This document shows positions 12,001 through 24,850 of a stretch of DNA of 64,000 nucleotides, one piece after another. The position numbers and the translations under genes were made by a program. Origin of the DNA: Cenococcum geophilum 1.58. Its lineage: Eukaryota; Ascomycota; Dothideomycetes; Gloniales; Gloniaceae. The notes below the pieces were generated by a model, which had not been told where the DNA came from, made no database searches, and was given only the letters and a program-made list of their open reading frames with translations. The stretch's first letter is position 1. The number at the start of each line of letters is the position of its first letter. Where the stretch lies: NCBI GenBank assembly GCA_001692895.1, contig KV748246.1:139106-203105 (forward strand), written 5' to 3'.

Positions 12001-13365
12001 CTTAGGTATTAGTCTTACTTTCTTAGCGAGCTAAGTATATCTAGGCTTTAGAAAGTAGTTAAATAGTCTAACTAATAGATTGCGGATTCGTTCCTACTAT
12101 TTGCGCATTATTGCCTCTCTTTAGTCTTTTAAACCTCTAAGGGTAGATCTACCTAGTGCGGATAAATTAACTAGGCGGACCTTATCTGCCTTCCGTTTAT
12201 ATATGGTTACTACTCTAAATTCTCTTCTCCGGAGTTTTTAGTATTCCTATTCTATCCTTATTATAAATAAATTAGTATTTCTAGATATCTAATATATTAA
12301 TGCTCCTAATTTAGCTTTAAAGACTTTAATTTCTAATTAATTAATATACTTACTTATTAGCTCTATTATAAGGGTAGGAATTCCCCACTATTTAATAGTA
12401 CTGCTCTATTAGTAATAACCCCCTTTACTAAGGGTCTTCCCTTCCTTTATACCTTCCCTAACTTCCTCTATTAGGCAATTATCTACTACCCTGTATATCC
12501 TAATAGACTTTCTGGTTATAGTATCTCTGGCCTTTATATCCCTAATAGGGTTATTTAGGTAATATCTTAGTTAACCCTCTATCTTTAGCACCTTACTCCT
12601 TAACTATCCCCGTCGCTCTCTTCCGCCCCTACTTAGTACCCTTTTACTTAACCTCTAATCCCTATAGGTAGGCTTAGGCTTAACTTCGTTTAACCTTACT
12701 ATTACACCTTAATTTCCTGACTTTCTAGAGAAATTTTAAATTTTAGAATTTAGAATTTTTATATTACCTTTTTCCCCTATATGCGCCGTATAACTAGTAT
12801 ACTCTCTTTCTAAACTATATTGTATAACCCCGTATATAAACCCGGTAGTTACTGCGGTTAATTATTTCCTATTAGCTCTGTCTATAGGAACCCTTATAAT
12901 AATATTAGCGCCTTTATAAAACCCTTTTTAACTAAAAACTGTGCCTATAAGGCCCTATCTTCCGAAGTAATAATATAGGACACCTATTTTAAGGGTGTTC
13001 TTTATATTATAAGGCGCGCGCGAGCGCTATAGGACTTCCCTAGGATAATTAGAAATAAAAGGGTTCTTATTATTAAGAAGGCAGTCTTAATTAATACCGC
13101 TTTAATTATAATAGTTATAACTACGATTCCTAGAAAGGATTTTACCGTACCGTTTATAACTATAAGCTTCGCCTTACACATATCCCAAAGAAGGGATTTA
13201 ATAGCTAAGCCACTTTCTAGGGCAATTTCTTCGCGGATAATATTTATTTCGGATCCTAAGTCTAAAAGTCCCTTCCTTTACTTATTAGCTTAACTAAAGT
13301 TAGGTTTTAGCTAAACGTAAATAAAAGGTAATAGGCTTTTAAATCTTAGAAAACCTTTTAAACCG
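9100..13365 (-). pseudogene. gypsy-2 Pol region (PR, RT, RNase H, integrase)
   Basis: Minus-strand Ty3/gypsy Pol, degraded with many breaks. In coding order (descending coordinates): protease near 13280-12850 (LDLGSEINIIREEIAL, in the position of the Asp-Thr/Ser-Gly site); reverse transcriptase about 11900-11050 with KLDIKSRNLIAFQTL, VIPFLNNIMVKEV in the catalytic-box position, and GVRRYIFKHI; RAFLGVYIYYR near 11070 at the connection; RNase H about 10930-10500; zinc-binding and core integrase about 10250-9300. This is the common fungal Ty3 type whose RT has a Pro-Phe-(Leu/Ile)-Asp-Asp-Ile box and a following Pro-Gly-Val-Arg-Arg. Its Gag lies beyond LINE A, at 18983-21560. Confidence 0.85.
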
Positions 13366-13378
13366 TGTAACTTATTAA
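13366..13378. repeat. LINE A target-site duplication, left
   Basis: TGTAACTTATTAA here and TATAACTTATTAA at 18970-18982 differ by one transition. The length of 13 bases is normal for target-primed LINE insertion. Confidence 0.8.
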
Positions 13379-13699
13379 TAATAATAATAATAATTCATTA
13401 CTTAATGTCCGATTTGGATCCCTATTGGGCCTACGCGGACTACTCCTTATTTATATAGGGGAGAAAACTCTATTTAAGAAAAATGAGAAAACCCCGTAAT
13501 CTATCTCCCCGCCTTTTAGGACTCGCCTACTTAGCGCCTATAAGTCGCCTATAGTGCTCTACTACCTTATTATTTAACCTCTTTAGGAACTACTGCTGCC
13601 GTAATAAGCCTACGGACGCGCTAGTATTATAAACTATTACTTTACTACTATAGAGTTACTAGGGGGCACCTACTGCTTACCCCCTTGCCTTTTATTACT

Positions 13700-16600
13700 A
13701 TTTCCCTTATAACCTAGAACTAATTTAGTATATTTTGACTAATAAGCTACTAGGTAACCGCCTTAAGGCCTTTTTATATTAAGAGTAGTGTATTATAGTT
13801 CTCTATACTAGCTACTAAGAGTATTATTTCTTAATTAGTGCGTAGGGGGTATAGTAGTATTACGTGTTTTGGTGTCTNTNTTAGCCAGCNATATTNNCAT
13901 CTNNGGCTANCTACTAGGANACCCACCCAGTAAAGCCAATCTTTTAGTCCTATTATTCCTATTCTTAAGAGTGTTGCTATTATATTTTCTGCCTTTATTA
14001 GGCCTTCTTAGAGCCCTTAGGTATTTACCCCCTATAGCGTTAACTATACTATAGCTTAGGTTTGTTTTGCCTAAGTTAGCCTCTATACCTTTAACTTCTA
14101 TTTACCTCTTTAGCATTAGTCTAACTAGTATTGTATTACGGTAGATAGTTTCCTAGTATTCTTATATATTCTACTTTAGCTCCTTTCTCTATTTTACTGT
14201 TATCTTTACTAACCTCTTATACGTCTCCCTTTCTCCTCTATATAGGCCTGGGCCCTAAAGCGGCACTATTTTTCTTTTGCTTTCTTTACCTGTTTCTCTA
14301 ATATCTCTTCCCTACTTTAGGGTTATTGGTTTATTCTCCTACGGGGCACCCTAGGGTCCCTCTATAGTTTACTTAGGCGTGTCTTAATATACTTTATAAC
14401 ATTAGAGTTATGTTTATTTTGCGTTCTTTATATTATAGCGGCTTTAATATATAACTATAGGGGGGGAATATTAGATTCCTTCTTAAGCAGTGCTGTGGCC
14501 GTTCGCTTATACCCGCCTATAATACTTTAGAGGTAGGCTATCTAGACCTTTTAAAGTAGTTTAAGAAGTGATTTAGGGGGGCCCTTTTTAGTTTCTCTAA
14601 TGGCCTAAATACTAGATCTATATGTCATGGTTGGCTAAATAACTGCTATATATAGTAGGCGTGACCTTTAGAAGTATAGACCCTATATAGAATTGATAAT
14701 CCTAGATAAAGCAATAAACTATACTTGGCCTTTATAGGCCGCTTACGCCGTATATACGCTTTACCGGAGCTTGCTGTCTACCTATACTTCTAATACCCTT
14801 AGGCCCTAAACTGGTTAACCCCTAAAGCCTTAAATGCGAATTATATACTAGAGATCTGTAAATTAGTTACGTTTTCTTATAAAATGGATTAGCTGGTATT
14901 TCTCTGGTAAGAATTAGACTTTATAACGTTTTGCCTATTCTATATAAGTATTATAGGCTTTCTTTAGTATTCTGCAATTCTCTGTAGCTATTAGCCTATA
15001 TATAATTAGGTTTATATTATTAACGAAGCCTATTCCCTAGGTTGCCCCTTCTTTAAAGAAGTTAAGCAGGTTACTTATAAAGAAAAGGAAAAGTATAGAT
15101 AAGAGGGGTAATCCTTATAGTATTCCTATTGTAACTATAATAGGGGGGCTTTAGTATCTGTTAAAGACTAGTAATATTTCTTTCTAGCCTATAAACCCTT
15201 AGATAAATTGTATAATCTATTCTAGGAAGCCCTTTGCCCTAAAGATATATAGGAGACGCTTGTAGGGTATATTATTATAGGTACTACTAATATCTAGGCT
15301 AAGCATTAATACTATAAAGTCCTTTCGCATCGCCCATGTAGATTTAATGGTGGTAGCGAGTAGCGTAAGTGCTAATAGTGTTAAGCGGTTCTTTCTTGCC
15401 CCTATTTAGCTTTATAATAGTAGGGTATATTTCTCTATTGTGTCTACTATACGTTTCGCTATTACCCTTTCTAAGATCTTACTAAGGGTGTTTTTTAAGG
15501 TAATAGGGCGGTAGCTTCCTAGGATTAAGTAATCTATAAAATAACCGTTATTATAGATCTTTTGAGTCGCGGGTAGTAGCCTATAGTAAAGTATGCTCTA
15601 GCTATATTTATAAGCTAAGGTACTATAAGTAGCCTATAGGTTTTTAGGGCCTTATTTAGAATCCTATCTAGTCCTAATACTGTATTATTTAAAAGGCGGC
15701 TAATAGTTCTAGCCATTTCCTCTATTATTATGTCGCTGTCGACCTATAGGTAAGTCACCGGTGTTTTGCCTATAATATTATTAAGGTCTACTAGAGCTGG
15801 TTAGGGGAAGAACCTTTCTATAAGGATTTTTGCCTTCTTATTATTATTATTTATAGCCTATAATTCTCCTACTCTTTATAAGGGTAGTAGGTGTGGGTTT
15901 TCTACTAGGCGCCCTACCTTTTTCTTTACCTATTTCGCTATAGCCTAAAGGCCCTTATTATAGGGGAGGCTTAGGTTAAAAGTATACTTATTTATAAACC
16001 GTCTCTAGTTATTCCTTACTTTTTTTTTTAGGGTATTCTTTAGCTAGTTTCTTATGTCTTTATATTATCTCTCGTCTTTAAGGTCGTGGCTACTTATATA
16101 TTTCCTTCTTACTTATTATTAGCTAGTAACTAGAACTGTGTATTATATAGACTATACGTATTGTATATAGGGGCCTGGTTTTAAGATCGGGTAATGCTCT
16201 TCTAGCCTATTTTTAATTGCTGCCTAGATCCTTTCTAGTCTTTAGTTAATTTCCTTAGGGGTAGCTAATAAGCCTCGCTTGTTTAGTATTAGGTAGATTT
16301 CTTCTAACTTTTAGAGTTATTATTTAACTGCATTAAGGAAACTATTTATCTTAAGCTTCCTTATTACGTATCTTTTTCTATTTAGTTACGCTTTAGTATT
16401 TAGGTCTAGCTATATCTAAATAGGGATATAGTCTAAGGTAAGTGCCTATTCTTTTTTGGGGTTATACCTTTTAAGTCTTTAGTATAGGCCTTTGTTTATA
16501 AATATAAGGTCAATTATACTTTTAGCGGTGCCTTATTGCTATATAATTACTCCTAGGGGGGTAGCTAGCTTAAGGCCCTAGATATCTATAGCTCTTAGTA

Positions 16601-17075
16601 GGCACTCTAACTATTAATCTATAGTAATATAGATACCCCCCTACCGCGGGTAGTAGAGGTTTATATCTCCTAGTAGGATAAACTCTATACCTTTAGTTTC
16701 TAGTAAGCTTATTACTAATATAATATTCTCTATTTATAGGACCCCTTTAACCCTAAGGTTATATACATTAATAATTTATACCGGTCCCCTATATATTTAG
16801 ATTGTTATAACTGCAATATCTAGGTTAACTGCCTACTATAACTATAAGGATAGGCTAATAGCCTTGCTAATTATAAAGTATACGCGTATAGCAGCTTTTA
16901 GTTTATATAAGAGCTATAATCCTTAGGGGTAGTATATTAATTATATAAAGGTATTATAATACGGTTCTTATATAGTAAGGATATAGTGTTTCTTTAGGTC
17001 TAAACTGTTTAGTAGGGGCCTTGCAAGGTAGTAGTTTGTGTTGCCGTAGTTATATTATATAATAGATAGGTAGCG
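13700..17075 (-). pseudogene. LINE A ORF2 (AP endonuclease and reverse transcriptase)
   Basis: The endonuclease comes first (about 17075-16380). It contains IINVYNLR near 16770 and EFILLGDINLYYP near 16680-16645, the equivalents of the family's Asn-x-Tyr and Gly-Asp-Phe-Asn-x-His motifs, then GLKLATPLGVII near 16575. The reverse transcriptase follows (about 15860-14950) with Arg/Pro-Ile-Thr-Leu-Lys-Asn-Thr near 15500 and a decayed catalytic box in GFVNNINLIIYRL near 15040-15000, where most relatives have Ala/Val-Asp-Asp. Downstream, to about 13700, is a C-terminal region without a clear RNase H. A plus-strand open frame at 13869-14054 is an antisense shadow. Confidence 0.85.
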
Positions 17076-17089
17076 GACCCCTAGCGAGG

Positions 17090-18794
17090 GTCCTTTAACT
17101 CTCCTTTATTTCTTGCTTCTTCTATTTCTACTTTCTTTAAGATATTTAGAGCTTCTGTCTCTTATATCTACACCCTAATTACTACTTATTTTATATAAAG
17201 CTTTCTATTTCTATATCTTATATTCCTATTAGCGCTTCTATATCTAAATCTGTTATTATTACTAGTTTTTCCCCTATTCTTACTAGTTAGCTATATACCC
17301 TTTATAGGTTGGCTATAAATGTTATATTTACCGCATTAAGTCTAATTCTTAATTATCCTAGTTTTAAGCCTACTGTCGCTGTCTATAGGGGTTTTCCTAT
17401 AGGGCGTCCTCTCCCTTATATCCCCTATGACCCTTATATCCCTAATTGGTTTAGTAATATCGCATAGCGTTACTTCTAGCCTATTAAGGCTTGGGATGGC
17501 TAGCCTAGCCCTTTAGTATTAAAGGTAAGAAATGCTAGGAAGGCGCCTATATCCCCTTAGCTTATCGCTTATTGTTTCTATTTATATAACCTAGCGTATA
17601 GTTATTCCCGCAGCTATTAAGCCCTTACCTTTTATCTCCTGTATTTAATATAGTCTTCTTTCTCCTACGCCTTATATGTGCTTTAGTAGCAGTTCGCGCA
17701 TTTTATTTAGTCTTAATTTAAGTAATGTTTCGTATTATAGGGGCCTATATAGTGGCCGCAGTATACCTATACTGCGTATATAGATTAGGTGTGTCCTTAT
17801 TATATATAGCAATAGTATTATTTTAGGCGTAGTCTATAATTATAAAGCCTTATGTTATATATAAGGCTATTTATAATTATTCCTTTTTAGATAAGGAGTT
17901 TTTACATTCCTAGTATATATATGCTAATGATAAGGGAGCTATATATTCGTTTAGTGTCTCCCTAGCAAGTCTCTAGCGACCCTTATATCCTCTTATTATT
18001 CTTATTATATGCTTAGTTTACATTTTCCTATTAAAGCTATTAGATTTAGGTGATTTTAAGTCCTAGTATAAGGCGTTCCATTTGTCTTACTATCTCTTAT
18101 ATAATTGCTATATTATCTACCTAGCGTCCCTTTTCTACCCTAAGGCTTATAGAAACCGCTAGGACTTTAACTAGGTAATCCTTATAAAGTACTTTTATGC
18201 TAATACGTTCTCCTAGCCTATCCCCTGCCCTTACGGCTTATTCCTTTACCTATTAGTCCTTTAAGGTAACTCTAATATCTCCGCTTTTAAGGTGTTGGAC
18301 TATAATAGCGTTATAGACCTCTTTGCGTATCTTTATAAGGACTTCTATTTCTAATTATCCCCTAAGCCCCTCTACTTATTTTATATTTAGTTATATTATA
18401 ATTATATACCNNGTTATTAACTTAAGGGNGGTAGGTTCCCTATNCTATAAAAGNNCAGCTATAGCGGCCTAGGTGCGGTTCGCNNGTAAAGGGGGGTTAT
18501 ACTTATTTTTAATTTTGCTTAGCCGTTAGAGGATTTAATTAAGGGTTTGCTAGAGGGGCGCCTAAGGTTCGCTAGACTAGTGGAGCTATTTTGCTAACTA
18601 TATTAGTTTATTATAGCTAACGGTTACTCCCCTATAATTTTAGATACTAGACACGTCTAATAGGCTTTTTATTTTATTAGATGCCTTCTTAATAGAGGTA
18701 TTTCCGCTTTATAGTATAGTATTCGCCCATCTTTATTATAGAGGGCCATTACTAGGCGTAGTTCTAGCGGTCGCGCACGAGTGCGAGCCACCAT
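17090..18794 (-). pseudogene. LINE A ORF1 (nucleic-acid-binding, CCHC)
   Basis: ORF1 starts with MVARTRARPLELRLVMALYN at 18794. The C-terminal part (about 17850-17640) holds clustered Cys/His patterns of retroelement zinc knuckles, for example Cys-Gly-His near 17755 followed by Cys-Ala-Asn-Cys near 17700. The product would coat LINE RNA. Stops are frequent and mostly TAG or TAA, consistent with CAG/CAA and TGG codons changed by RIP. The last part before ORF2 is acidic (repeated Glu/Ile). LINE B lacks the first roughly 530 bases of this ORF. Confidence 0.72.
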
Positions 18795-18969
18795 CGTTTA
18801 ACGTATGCCTTCCCTACGATGTATATATCTTAGGGGGATTCTCTAGGTATTTTTTAGGGTTCTTTTGGTTGGTTTTGGTCTTTTTAGCCTAGATGCAGCA
18901 AGAGCTCCTTTTTTTACGGCTGCTAGTAAATCAAAATTCTAACCGCTAATATACTAATTAAGTTTCCTA

Positions 18970-18982
18970 TATAACTTATTAA
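18970..18982. repeat. LINE A target-site duplication, right
   Basis: TATAACTTATTAA, the partner of 13366-13378. The gypsy-2 Gag sequence resumes directly after it. Confidence 0.8.
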
Positions 18983-21560
18983 GCTCTGCCGCGTTAAGAC
19001 TTATTTAATTGCAATAAAAGTTAAGCCCTTCTCTAGTTCTAATAGCTCTAATATTAATATTATTACTCTTTTTATAATCTTCTACTAAGTAGTCTAGTAA
19101 AGGCTTAAAGAATAGCTTTATAATCAGGTCTAAACTTATTAAGTCTTTAATTGTAATAGTATCTAGGCGAGTTAATAATATCTTTTATACTATATCCCTT
19201 AGCTTTATTCCTCTTTCCTTTAAGAGATTAAATAGTTATACTACTTTTGGCTTTAAAAGTCTTATTATAGCTTTTTACTGCCCTTTAAATAGGGCTTCTA
19301 TTATCGCTATATTAGGGAAAGGTTTTCCTAAGGCCTTCCTTACTACTTTAGGCGTCTTTTATAAAGCAATTTAAATATACTCCCCTAGTCTTATATTTCT
19401 TACCTATATTAGGGCTCTTAATTATAGGCTTAAATTTCCAGGCCCTCTACTTTCTATTTTTGGTATTATTATAGCGTTTATTTATATTTCTATAGATTTA
19501 ATAGAGTAGTAATTCTCCCAATTTTCTCTAATCTCTTTATTACTATCTTTTATAACCCTATTATTGAAATAGGTAATAGAGGTTATATATACGTTTTTTT
19601 GCTATAGTGGGTTTTCTTTTCTTTCCGTTATAGAGGCGTTTAAGTTAATTCCTTAGTTTGTCTTAATCCACTCTTTAATTACTTTAATTCTATTATTATA
19701 CCCTACTTAAGGGAGCTCTTAGCCTAGTTGGTTAACCGTTCTTACTGCTATTTTATACCTCTTATTAATGTAAATAAATCTTTATTAAATTAGATTCCTT
19801 AATTCCGGACACTCTTAATTCTTAAAGCGGTAATTTCCTCTATATCTGTAGTAAACTGCCTCTTCCTGCCCTAAGGGACCCCGCTAGTCCTATTGACTTC
19901 GCGTAGAATTAGTTAATTATGGGAAAGGAGTGTCCCTAGGTGGATAAGGATAAGAGGCAGCCTAATCTGGGCTACTTTGTCCTATACTATATTTAGAGAA
20001 TAAGGGCTAATATAAGGCTTAGTTTAATAGGTATATAAACCTTTATAGATCTTTCCGAATTTGGTTAAGAAATGGCATTAATTATGCGGCTACTGCCAGG
20101 TTAGTCTTATTTAGTCTTAAGCCTTTTAGCTAGGTTATTATATCTTTTATTTCTTAATCCACATTAGGAATTAGATAAGGTTAACTCCTTCTATATATTT
20201 TCAAGACAATAGGGTTAAGGAGTCTCCCCTTACCTCTCCTGTTAATCTCGTCTCTCTACTATTACAACTTTTATACAATTTAGACGTTTTATATATTTCC
20301 CCTTAGAAGGATAGCTATATGTTTTATATCCTTAGCGGCCATTATATACAACTCTACTGCCTTTTTAAGCTTATTAAAGTTAAAAGTATTAGGTTTATTA
20401 GTTACCGCTTTAGTCTTTCCTATTATATATCTATAGTAATTAGCCGGAAGTCTATATATAAACTATTGCCCCTACTTATAATTAGATAGGTTTCCTACTA
20501 ACACTACTCTTGCCGAAAAGTTAGTAAAGTTGCGTATATAGTCTTGTAGACTTCTAAGTTATTCCATTAACTTCTAAACGTAAGCTTTAATAAAGTCCTT
20601 TAACTTTATCCGTTAGTAATAATTATTAGTTCTATACTCCGCTTAAAGCTAGGTTACAAATCCCTTTTAATTAGCTTACTTAAACTCTAGTATTATTTAG
20701 ATAGCTTTAGTATATATCTCCTTATAATAGTTAGGAAGGCATGTAAATTTATGCTTCTCCCCTACTTAGTAGCAACGATATATACTTTTATAATTCTTAA
20801 TAAACCTTAAGATATTTCTTTTATTAAAATAAAGGGCTTCTGTTTTAAATGGTTCCGGTATTACCACTATAGGAATAATTATTTAAGGGAATTTGTCCCA
20901 TCTCTAGGGAGAAGGTATTTTAGAGGGTTATGGCTCTAGATATATTTTGGGTAAAGGGAGACTTATAGCAGGCCGGAAGCCTCCTCTCCTATTTATAGGG
21001 TTTAGTAAACTTAGTAAAGGTTATTATTCTATATGGATGCCTATAGTTCTTATATAGGGGGCTTCTAACGGACCCGGAATAAGATCTTTAAAGGGGGTAT
21101 AACTACTAGTTACTGTTTTTCCTCTCTCTCTTATGTCTTTTAAAGGGTCGTTTTCTACTAAGTACACTAACTCCGCGCTATCTATGACTGCCGGCTCCCG
21201 GTAGGATAATGTAGCTAAAAGTAACAGTGGTTTTAAGCTGCGTCTTTTATCCTAGCTTAGGTTTATTTATTATAATAGAGATTTTAATAGATGCCTTAAT
21301 AAATGCGGCTAGTATAATCTACACTATTTAAAAGAAGATAAAACTTGCCTAAAAGAGTAGTGCCTTAAGAAGAAGACTAATCCTTTCTACCTGCTACTTA
21401 ATACTACGTTTTGCCTGCCTTTTATACCTATCTTTTTCCTTCTTATTAATTCCTTCTTATCGCGCTCTCTATAGTCTAGTGCTAATCTCTTTTACCATCA
21501 GACGCCTTATCTCTTTACTTTATTGGCTTTTTTTTTACTAAATATATGCCTAGTTAATAA
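18983..21560 (-). pseudogene. gypsy-2 Gag region
   Basis: Minus-strand Gag of gypsy-2. It is a long charged region with a recognisable capsid-like segment at about 20850-20300: YFNKRNILRFIKNYKSIY, then LRSLQDYIRNFTNFSARV, then LKKAVELYIMAAKDI. A lysine/arginine-rich N-terminal part begins near 21540. Towards 18983 it becomes helix-rich and should join the protease at 13365 but for LINE A. It is degraded throughout. Confidence 0.65.
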
Positions 21561-21628
21561 CTATCTAATACGTTCACATTTTTAACAAAGCTTTGTCTAC
21601 GCCTATACGCAGATAAGTTTTAAGAGGA

Positions 21629-22189
21629 TATTAAGTAACTTTAACTGCCGGGTAAGGTTATCTAATTTGTTTATAATATTAACGTTTTCTTAACGTCCTC
21701 CTTTCTAAATTTTCCTCTATTGTCTTAACTTACTTCTTACTTATTCTTATTCTAGTTTCTAGTTATACTTTTAATTTATCTTTTAATTGGTATCTATACG
21801 CTTTTGCTTTTATTCCCTTCTTATACTTCTTATAAGTCTTTATAGCGGTCTAGCTAGTCTATTTTTATATAATTTTACTATTTAGGGTCTCTCTAATTCC
21901 CTCTTCTATTCCTATTCTAGTTTTTCTACTTATTTCTTACTCTTACTTCTATATACCTAATATTATCGTTACTATACCTATATACTTTATTGTCTTCCTT
22001 TATTCCTGTCTTCCGGTTTAGTCTTCCTAATTAGCTATTTTACTTATACTTCCTATATATACCGCCTTATTCTTAATAATAAACTTATATATTTTTAATC
22101 CTTCTACTTTATAATTCTAGGCTTCTAATCTAGAGGCTTGTTATTATCCCCACGTAGAATGCCAAAATGTAGAGGGGCAAAGCCCGACA
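21629..22189 (-). repeat. candidate 5' LTR of gypsy-2
   Basis: On the minus strand this would start TGTCGGGCTTTGCCCC (from 22189) and end ACTTAATA at 21629, just upstream of Gag. The right edge contains the inverted motif TGTTATTATCCCC to GACA. The body is pyrimidine-rich on the plus strand. No second copy is found in the window, so the boundaries rest on position and TG/CA-like ends only. It includes the shared hairpin module at 21637-21659. Confidence 0.35.
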
Positions 22190-22199
22190 CTAAGAAGAA

Positions 22200-24028
22200 T
22201 ATTTAAATAAGCACCCTAAGAAAGAATGGGACTAAGATAAGCCTTAATAAGACTGGTAGAAGAATGAATAGAAAGTAGGGTGTATTATATTTAGGGTAAG
22301 GTGAGGTAAGATTAAAACCTAAGCTCCTTTATAATATATATATAACCCTAAGCCTCCTATACGTGATAAAAAAGCGAACTAAAATAACTAAGGGGCGTTT
22401 TACACTACTACAATAGTATAAGTTTAGATAAGTAAAATGCGGCTAGGTAAAGGAGACCGTTATTACCTATCTAGAAGAGGACGCCTACGTTAATATAGTC
22501 TAAGGAGTTAGTTTTAAGGTAGAGTTATTATATTAGTGTAAAGTAAGCTAGAATAGGTGCTTTAGTAAAGGCTTTTTTAAGGTCTTAGAACGCCTTCTCG
22601 TATTTAGGCGTCTAGGTAAAGTGTAAATACGTTTTTCTTCCTTTCGCAGAAAAGCCCTTTATTTATATTATTACTATAAGTGGTACTACTACGCCTAAGA
22701 AGTTATATATAAATTTTTAATAGAAGTTAGCGAAACTAAGGAAGGCTTATACGTCCTTAATGCAGTTAGGGGCTTACTATTTAGTAATTATNTATACNTT
22801 NTNANGGTCTATANAGACACCCTTANTAGTAATAATTAGTTTAANGTATTTTACTTCTATAANTAAGAATTTATACTTCTTTAAATTAATATAAAGTCCT
22901 ACGTCCCTAAGGCGCTATAAGACCTTTTAAACGTGCTTAGTATACTTAGAAGGGTCATTGCTATAAATAAGTATATTATCCATATATACGGAGCAGAAGT
23001 CGTTAAGGTACTCCCGTAAGGCGTTATTAATATAGCTTTAGAAGGTGCCTAGGCCGTTATATACGCCAAAGGGCATAATAGTATATTTAAATTGGCCGAA
23101 GCGCGATATAAATGCGGTTTTCCATTTATTACCTTCCCGTATTCGGAAATAATTAAAGGCGGCGATAATATTAAGCTTAGTATAGATTTTAGCTTAAGTA
23201 AGCCGCTTAAGGGTCTTATATATAAGCGGTACTGGGTATTAGTTCTTAATTGTAATAGTATTAAGTCCTTTATATTTAATATAGAATTAGATACCTCCTT
23301 TTAGCTTTTTAGTAAGAAGAATAGGAGCGGTTACTAGTAATATACTAAGATAAATAAACCCTTTATTAAGGTGCTTATTAATATACTTTTTTATAACTAA
23401 AAGTTCGTCTTTTAATATTAGATAGGGTCTCTTATAAGGTAGCATTTTTCTTTATTTAATATTAATAGTATAGTTATTAGGTTAATATAGGGGGAGTATA
23501 TCTACGCCCTTTTATAAGCATATATTAATAAAGTTATAGTATCTCTTAAAAAGAAGCTTACGGAGTTTATTATTAGTAAGTCCTTTTTTAAGCTTTATAA
23601 ACTTCTTAAAGTCTAGAGGTAAAAGTCTGTAAAGTTCCGCCGGGGCGTTGTCTTTTAGAAGGTCGACTATATCTATCCTATTACTATAAAGGATATAGTC
23701 CTATTCTTTATTAAGCTTATATAGTCGTAACCGGAAAGCTATAATAACAGTTTAGTCTTTTCTACATACTATACAGTAAAAGGCCGCGGCACTTACGTAG
23801 TAGTAATTAGTCGTAGGTAGGGTAATAAGAGGTTTCTTAGATTAATATCCCGGAGAGTAAATAAAGGCGGCTAGGCTATACCCTAGGTAAGTCTTTCTAT
23901 AGTATTTAGAGTTAAAAGTTACTTTTCTCTTTTTCTAGTTAATGGCGGAGTTATATTATTTAAGCTAGCTTATTCTAAGGATAATAGGGTAATTAATAAG
24001 TGGTATAATATAGGCCCAAAGCTCTTCC
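22200..24028 (-). pseudogene. gypsy-3 Pol, part 1 (RT and RNase H)
   Basis: Minus-strand Ty3/gypsy Pol. In coding order: the end of the protease/linker (24028 to about 23550), then reverse transcriptase with AKIYTKLNIIAAFNYFRI (about 23190-23140), FGQFKYTIMPFGVYNGLGTF (about 23100-23040) and the catalytic box VYMDNILIYSNDPSK (about 22990-22945). RNase H follows and fades out near 22300. Integrase is absent: the element is cut off at its 3' side, where gypsy-2's presumed LTR begins. A plus-strand open frame at 23092-23304 is antisense. N bases lie at 22793-22862. Confidence 0.85.
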
Positions 24029-24040
24029 TAGTGCCCGTTT
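24029..24040. repeat. LINE C target-site duplication, left
   Basis: TAGTGCCCGTTT here and at 30571-30582, identical 12-mers. The T run that follows is the reverse complement of the LINE's poly-A tail. Confidence 0.85.
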
Positions 24041-24054
24041 TTTTTTTTTTTTTT

Positions 24055-24850
24055 ATATCCATTGTATTATACTACGTATAATACTACGCATATAGCCTCT
24101 AGGCTATGGCGCTATAGTTCTATATATATGAATCCTTTCTAGGCAGCTTAATATATACTAGTAGCTATGTCCTAGTAGTTTATAAATCCCTAAATTAGGG
24201 ATTTACAGCTTCCTAGTAAATACTAGGTTGCTAGCAACTATTAGGTAGTGAGAAAATGGTAGGAAAATAGTAGAAAAAAATTGAAATAAAAGTAATCCTA
24301 ACGCCTGTCCCTGTTCTATTTGTAGTTTATTTCTATCTTTTTACTTTCTATAGTCTATCTACTAGGACTTTAGTAGGAGTTACCTCCTTCTAAAGATCCT
24401 GCTGCTCTTAGCCACTTTCTAGTAGCTATTTTTGTCCTACTTAAAAATAGAAAAAGCGCCCCTCTTTCTTTTTTTGTGCAAAAAAGCTTCTCTAGGGAAA
24501 GAGAAGAGCTTATTTATCTTTGTATTTCCTTTTTATCTTCCTAATATAGTCTGCATTCTAGTAATAGATGCGTAGGGGTTTGTACCGCGGTATAGTCCTT
24601 AAAGCATCTACCTTCTTTATCCTTCCCTATTGTTTTAGAAAAGGATTTAAAGAAGCCTTTTTCTACTTTTAGTTGGAAGAGAGCTGATTATAGCCTTTTA
24701 GGATATTTATCCTTAGGGGCTTTAAAAGAAAAGGGGTAGTTTCCTTTATAGATTCTAGTATAGTGTTTTCCTTTGCTTTTATTCTATTACTAATTATCTT
24801 TCCACTATTCTAGTATCTTTTCTTTTGCTTATTTCCCTAGGTAGGCTAAA
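24055..24850 (-). other. LINE C 3' untranslated region and ORF2 tail
   Basis: Between the RNase H and the poly-A end. It contains a Cys-rich C-terminal tail (about 24700-24540), then non-coding sequence. No other feature seen. Confidence 0.6.

Larger units (their letters stand above)
13379..18969 (-). mobile_element. LINE A, non-LTR retrotransposon in gypsy-2
   Basis: A minus-strand LINE of about 5.6 kb, with its 3' end at the left. On the plus strand the left end is an (AAT)n run from about 13378 to 13393, which is a (TTA)n-type tail on the coding strand. It carries ORF1 with CCHC knuckles, then ORF2 with AP endonuclease and reverse transcriptase. A near-identical copy (LINE B) lies at 31026-35934, and the differences are almost all transitions. 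Target duplications of 13 bases flank it. ATG of ORF1 is at 18792-18794. It belongs to the I/Tad1-like group of fungal LINEs by its layout and by its endonuclease and RT motifs. It contains scattered N bases at 13878-13920 and 18411-18484. Confidence 0.9.
9100..22189 (-). mobile_element. gypsy-2, minus-strand Ty3/gypsy fossil split by LINE A
   Basis: The whole of gypsy-2: Gag at 18983-21560 and Pol at 9100-13365 are the two halves of one minus-strand element separated by LINE A (13379-18969). The 13-base duplications at 13366-13378 and 18970-18982 show where LINE A entered. A candidate 5' LTR lies at 21629-22189. The 3' LTR is not securely identified and may lie within 8103-8826. It has many breaks and is inactive. 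Confidence 0.8.

Noticed and set aside
13869-14054. 61-codon plus-strand open frame, and its twin at 31524-31706
   Set aside because: Both are antisense to the 3' end of LINE A and LINE B; their conservation reflects the LINE, not a gene.
23092-23304. 70-codon plus-strand open frame
   Set aside because: It is antisense to the gypsy-3 reverse transcriptase, whose motifs read on the other strand.
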